The notes beneath the pieces are model-generated. The model was not told the origin of the DNA and did not search any database. It saw nothing but the letters and a program-made list of their open reading frames with translations. A stretch of 64,000 nucleotides of DNA from Hahella sp. KA22 (GTDB lineage Bacteria; Pseudomonadota; Gammaproteobacteria; Pseudomonadales; Oleiphilaceae), in assembly GCF_004135205.1 (NCBI RefSeq), contig NZ_CP035490.1, positions 4,383,644 to 4,447,643 on the forward strand. Reading direction: 5' to 3'. Position numbers and translations under genes: made by a program. This document shows positions 61,006-64,000 of the stretch, piece by piece. Position 1 is the stretch's first letter. Each line of letters begins with the position of its first letter.

Positions 61006-61479
61006 CTAACGGCTTTCGTAGCCCATCAGCAGTTGATTAAACAGCTCTGTATCTTCCTCGCAGAGTTCGTTTTCGGTATCTGCGAGCAGTCCAGAGATCA
61101 TGTGGTATTCCAATTCGTTGCGGATACGGCCTCGTTTACGTATGCCTGCAATTTTCGTCCAGTATCGGTATCGCAATACGGAGAGTGTGATCAGGCCATT
61201 CGCACTCAAGTCGGCGTCGACCTGCTGCAAGGTTTCTGCGTCTACGTCCAAAGTGTCCTCTATGATGTCCTTGATCGCTTCCCGTAATCCCGCTAGTGCT
61301 GCCGCTGCGCCAAACTCGTCCAGGGTGCTGTCCAGCGCGTGGGACGGGTGAACGGGGTCTTCGGGGGGAATATCTTCATAGACCGTGCTGAAATAGTCTA
61401 GAAACTGGCTGAGCTCTATAAACTCCTACTGCTTAGGAGGAGAGAGTCTACGTATCTTTTTCTCCAGTTCGTCGGTCAT
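61006..61479 (-). pseudogene. Hypothetical gene interrupted by an in-frame amber codon
   Basis: A continuous reading frame runs from ATG 61479 (preceded by GCGGAAC) to the stop at 61006, broken by one TAG at 61428-61426 after 17 codons (MTDELEKKIRRLSPPKQ, then stop, then EFIELSQFLDYF). Apart from that codon the frame stays open for about 140 more residues, including ALAGLREAIKDIIEDTLDVD. A single C-to-T change in a CAG (Gln) codon explains it. The expressed remainder, if any, could only start at a TTG near 61251. No family was recognised. Confidence 0.7.
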
Positions 61480-61726
61480 TTGTTCCGCCTTTTTTCAGCA
61501 CATTCGGACGTTTCATCTTAATCGCAGGGTGAGTTTCGAGCTACTTCTCATGAAACACAGCTCAGCGCGCCATAGCCACTCAGGCGTACTTTTTCTTGTT
61601 TCAAACCAAAACGAACGCCCCACAGCCCCCCAAAATCTTCGCAATCCGCAACTGCAAAAAGCGAATTAGCTCGTTCTAACTTCTGACGCCACTCACTAAC
61701 CATATGTTTTTATTGCAAAAATAATC

Positions 61727-61742
61727 TGGCACAGGGGTTGCT
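61727..61742 (+). promoter_or_regulatory. Sigma-54 (-24/-12) promoter of the STAS-OmpA-Wza operon
   Basis: TGGCAC-AGGGG-TTGCT: a perfect match to the consensus TGGCAC-N5-TTGCW, with GG and GC at the right spacing, 40 bases before the ATG at 61783. Transcription should require RpoN and an enhancer-binding activator. The spacer 61480-61726 upstream is free of genes and could hold activator sites. Confidence 0.85.
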
Positions 61743-61782
61743 CCAGGTCTTGTGAGTTTTATCACTACGACCTGGGGACGTT

Positions 61783-62139
61783 ATGAACATCACTGAATAT
61801 TCTTGCAACGATTATCTCGTCATCGCGCTGGATGGGACTTTTGACGCTAATGCGGTGCAGCATTGCCGCGAGCAGTTGGAGGAGTCGGCGTTGAATCATG
61901 TTGGTGGGGTCGCTTTTGATTTGAGCGATGTGTCTTTCATGGATTCTTCCGGCATCGGCGCCTTGGTTTTCATCTATAAACAGCTGCACGCCAACCGTAG
62001 ACAGATGGCGCTGGTGGGGTTGCAGGGGCAGCCGCAGCGGTTGGCCACGTTGTTGCGGATCGACCGCACTATTCTGTCTTTTGACACCATGAAAAGCTTT
62101 ATCGCTTTGCAGCAACCCGTGCAGGAGCAGCGGGCATGA
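61783..62139 (+). CDS. sypA: STAS-domain protein (SypA-like)
   Basis: A 118-aa single STAS domain, like anti-sigma factor antagonists. The phosphorylatable loop reads SFMDSSGIGALVFIYK, with Ser at positions 55 and 56; S56 matches the position reported to be phosphorylated in V. fischeri SypA. It would switch polysaccharide production by its phosphorylation state. First gene after the sigma-54 promoter; the stop overlaps the next start (ATGA). The symbol reflects order and type of the neighbouring genes and is an inference. Confidence 0.75.
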   Translation: MNITEYSCNDYLVIALDGTFDANAVQHCREQLEESALNHVGGVAFDLSDVSFMDSSGIGALVFIYKQLHANRRQMALVGLQGQPQRLATLLRIDRTILSFDTMKSFIALQQPVQEQRA

Positions 62140-62972
62140 GACGGGGTCGCCTGCTGATACTAGGCGTGGGGCTGTGCGCCCTCGCCGGCTGCCAGAGCTG
62201 GCCTGAGGAAGGCAAAGGCGGTGCGGCGGAAATCCGTAGCGGCGAGGTGCAGCGCTATCATCAGATCAGTTTCACGCCGGATCAGGACAGCCTCGCCAAA
62301 CAGGCCCAGTTGGAAAAGCTGGAGTTGGATGCGCTGACCTTGCTGGGGGGCGACTATTGCATTCCCGCCCAGCTTAAAACGCTGAGACAGCGTTTGCATC
62401 GCGCCTTCAGAGAGCTGGATGCGGGGCTGTTGCCGGACGCTTACAACAGTCTGGCGATTCTGCACAAAGAGACGAAAAGCGCCAACGCCCAACTGGCTTA
62501 TCTCAACGAGCACACCACCTGCGCAATCGCCGACGACCATAACGGCTCTGACTCAGCCTTGAGCGGCTTTCCGATGCTGGTGCATTTCGATGTGAATCAG
62601 TCAGAGTTGTCAGAGGGATATCAGGGTTACCTCACCCGTTTATCCGCATACCTGCTGGCGGACGACTCGGTATCTATCGAACTGATTGGACACACGGACC
62701 AGCGTGGCGAAAACGACGCCAACCAGCATCTGGCCCAGGTCCGCGCCAAGGCGGTTGCGGCGTTTCTGGCGCAACAAGGGGTGGCGCAGACGCGCATCCT
62801 GATTCGTGCCGAGGGCGAAGAACAGACGTTGTTGCGGGACGCGGACAGCCACTCCCATGGCTTCAATCGTCGGGTGGAAATCTACCTCAATCGCCAGCAA
62901 CAACGCGGTGCAGTATCAACGCCCATTCCCCAGCGCGATTGGGAGTCCCATTTACAAGGACGCTACCTCTAA
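62136..62972 (+). CDS. sypB: OmpA-domain lipoprotein (SypB-like)
   Basis: A 278-aa protein with a lipoprotein signal (LLILGVGLCALAGC, Cys at position 19) and a C-terminal OmpA domain (about 150-265) with LVHFDVNQSELSEGYQGYL, ELIGHTDQRGENDANQHLAQ and NRRVEIYLN. The HTD and NRRVE motifs are those that contact peptidoglycan. It probably anchors the export machinery to the cell wall. Coupled to the STAS gene by overlap; followed by the export gene, as in the syp locus. Confidence 0.85.
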   Translation: MRRGRLLILGVGLCALAGCQSWPEEGKGGAAEIRSGEVQRYHQISFTPDQDSLAKQAQLEKLELDALTLLGGDYCIPAQLKTLRQRLHRAFRELDAGLLPDAYNSLAILHKETKSANAQLAYLNEHTTCAIADDHNGSDSALSGFPMLVHFDVNQSELSEGYQGYLTRLSAYLLADDSVSIELIGHTDQRGENDANQHLAQVRAKAVAAFLAQQGVAQTRILIRAEGEEQTLLRDADSHSHGFNRRVEIYLNRQQQRGAVSTPIPQRDWESHLQGRYL

Positions 62973-62990
62973 AACAGGACCCGAATTACT

Positions 62991-64000
62991 ATGGCAAGTC
63001 AGACGCACCCTATCATCCCTCACTCGATCAGAACGCCTGAGCAAGGCGCTCGCCTAACGCGGTTGACGATTTGGCTGACGGCGCTGATCGGAATACTACT
63101 GACTTGCCGCCATGTAAGCGCTGAAGAGACGACTGCTCCGTTACAACCGGGCGATCAACTCTACCTGGGACTAACGGGCGAACAGGCGTTCAATCGTAAC
63201 TTCCCTGTGGATCGCGAGGGACGCATTCTGCTGCCGGAAGCCGGCCCGGTGAAAATCGCCGGACAATCGCTGAGCGCCGCGACGCAGATGATCCAGCTGG
63301 CGCTGGGACAGGTTTATCGGGATGTAGAGCGCCTGCAGGTGACTCTGGCGGAACGCAATCTCATCATTGACGTTTCCGGCTATGTGGAGAACCCCGGCAG
63401 CGTGCTGACGCCCATCGCCGGCGACGTGCAAACCGCCATCACCCTGGCGGGCGGACTGCTGCCCGGCGCGCAATTGGACCGCATGCAGATTCAACGGGGC
63501 GACGACATTATCTACTTCAGCTACAAGGCGTATCTGGACTCCGGCGACCGCTCCAGCCTGCCGCCGCTGCGCTCCCTGGACCGCCTGTTTATTCCCGCTT
63601 CGCCGCTGATTGGCAATGTGCAGATCGACTTTGACGCGCAAACCCTGGCGGCCAGCGGCGACGCCAGCGACGACCGTCAGGCGGTGCGCATCTTCGGCGA
63701 AGTGAAAAGCCCGGGCCGCTTCAATTATGAACCGGATTACAGCGTCATCGACGCCATCATGCGCGCTGGCGGCGTCACCCGCTACGCGGCGGTCGAACAG
63801 ATCAAAATCATCTCGGACAGCGCCCCCTACAATTTCAATCTCAAACGCTATCTGGAAAGCGGCGACGCCTCGCTGCTGCCGCAACTGAAGCCCAACTCCA
63901 CCATTTTCGTTCCCATCCAGCAGGACGAAATCAAAGCCGGAGCCAACGTGGTCTATGTGATGGGCGAGGTGTTTAAACCCGGCGCCTTTGAAGGCAAGCC
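62991..64000 (+). CDS. sypC: Wza-like polysaccharide export protein with SLBB domains (partial)
   Basis: From ATG 62991 the frame stays open to the right edge (336 codons). It has a signal-peptide-like N-terminus (LTIWLTALIGILLTCRHVSA), a polysaccharide biosynthesis/export start (LQPGDQLYLGLTGEQAFNRN, PVDREGRILLPEAGPVKIAG) and SLBB-type repeats (ISGYVENPGSV-like VSGYVENPGSVLTPIAGD, RIFGEVKSPGRF, VMGEVFKPGAFEGK). This is the family of outer-membrane exporters including Wza and SypC. The C-terminus is outside the window. Confidence 0.88.
   Translation, partial: MASQTHPIIPHSIRTPEQGARLTRLTIWLTALIGILLTCRHVSAEETTAPLQPGDQLYLGLTGEQAFNRNFPVDREGRILLPEAGPVKIAGQSLSAATQMIQLALGQVYRDVERLQVTLAERNLIIDVSGYVENPGSVLTPIAGDVQTAITLAGGLLPGAQLDRMQIQRGDDIIYFSYKAYLDSGDRSSLPPLRSLDRLFIPASPLIGNVQIDFDAQTLAASGDASDDRQAVRIFGEVKSPGRFNYEPDYSVIDAIMRAGGVTRYAAVEQIKIISDSAPYNFNLKRYLESGDASLLPQLKPNSTIFVPIQQDEIKAGANVVYVMGEVFKPGAFEGK

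Noticed and set aside
61545-61556. TTCTCATGAAAC, considered as a SypG enhancer site
   Set aside because: It shares only the TTCTCA part with the Vibrio element as recalled; the following bases do not fit.

Overview
The window looks like chromosomal DNA of a marine gammaproteobacterium of moderate GC content. The gene style and the dispersed 26-bp REP-like repeat would fit a Hahella-like oceanospirillalean, but this is an inference from content and no search was run.

Region 1 (1 to about 11.1 kb) is the early/accessory arm of an integrated phage or phage-derived element. A partial XRE repressor lies on the minus strand at the left edge. Divergent from it is a long run of tightly packed plus-strand genes, many coupled by ATGA/GTGA overlaps: a LuxR-type HTH protein with a membrane tail, a KilAC antirepressor, a DUF2303/YfdQ protein, a DnaQ-like exonuclease, a cupin, an HNH endonuclease, a Gp37/Gp68 (DUF5131) protein and a PrtN-like activator. 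The run ends at a convergent tyrosine integrase that overlaps prtN. No capsid, tail or lysis genes are in the window; they may lie left of base 1 or be absent.

Region 2 (11.1-39 kb) is mostly housekeeping and accessory single genes: small orphan proteins, some possibly immunity-like, a CHMI isomerase, serine hydrolases, two AraC regulators, GNATs, a RecA-fold ATPase, arsenite methyltransferase ArsM, a GST, a very large secreted GH16-CBM6-EEP enzyme, a subtilisin with two P-like domains, an EAL-HDOD protein and a VanZ-like protein. An AT-richer pair at 23.8-25.7 kb (RelE/ParE-like plus serine-hydrolase fusion, coupled to a partner gene) looks like a toxin/effector with its immunity protein.

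Region 3 (39-64 kb) is dominated by an exopolysaccharide locus: a GT4 and a REC-GGDEF diguanylate cyclase, a tandemly duplicated REP block, then a minus-strand operon (AsnB-like, GT4, flippase, O-antigen polymerase/ligase, GT2) divergent from a plus-strand operon (acyltransferase, GT, lipoprotein, Wzz-like, GT4, GT2, sugar transferase). After an insertion of small unknown genes (57.2-61.5 kb) comes a STAS / OmpA-lipoprotein / Wza-like export operon behind a textbook sigma-54 promoter. The gene content, and the order of each block, recall sypM-R and sypA-C of the Vibrio fischeri symbiosis polysaccharide locus, with the two blocks in swapped order. The likely scheme is sigma-54 activated, c-di-GMP-influenced production of a Wzx/Wzy-type polysaccharide.

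No rRNA, tRNA, CRISPR array or complete insertion sequence was recognised.
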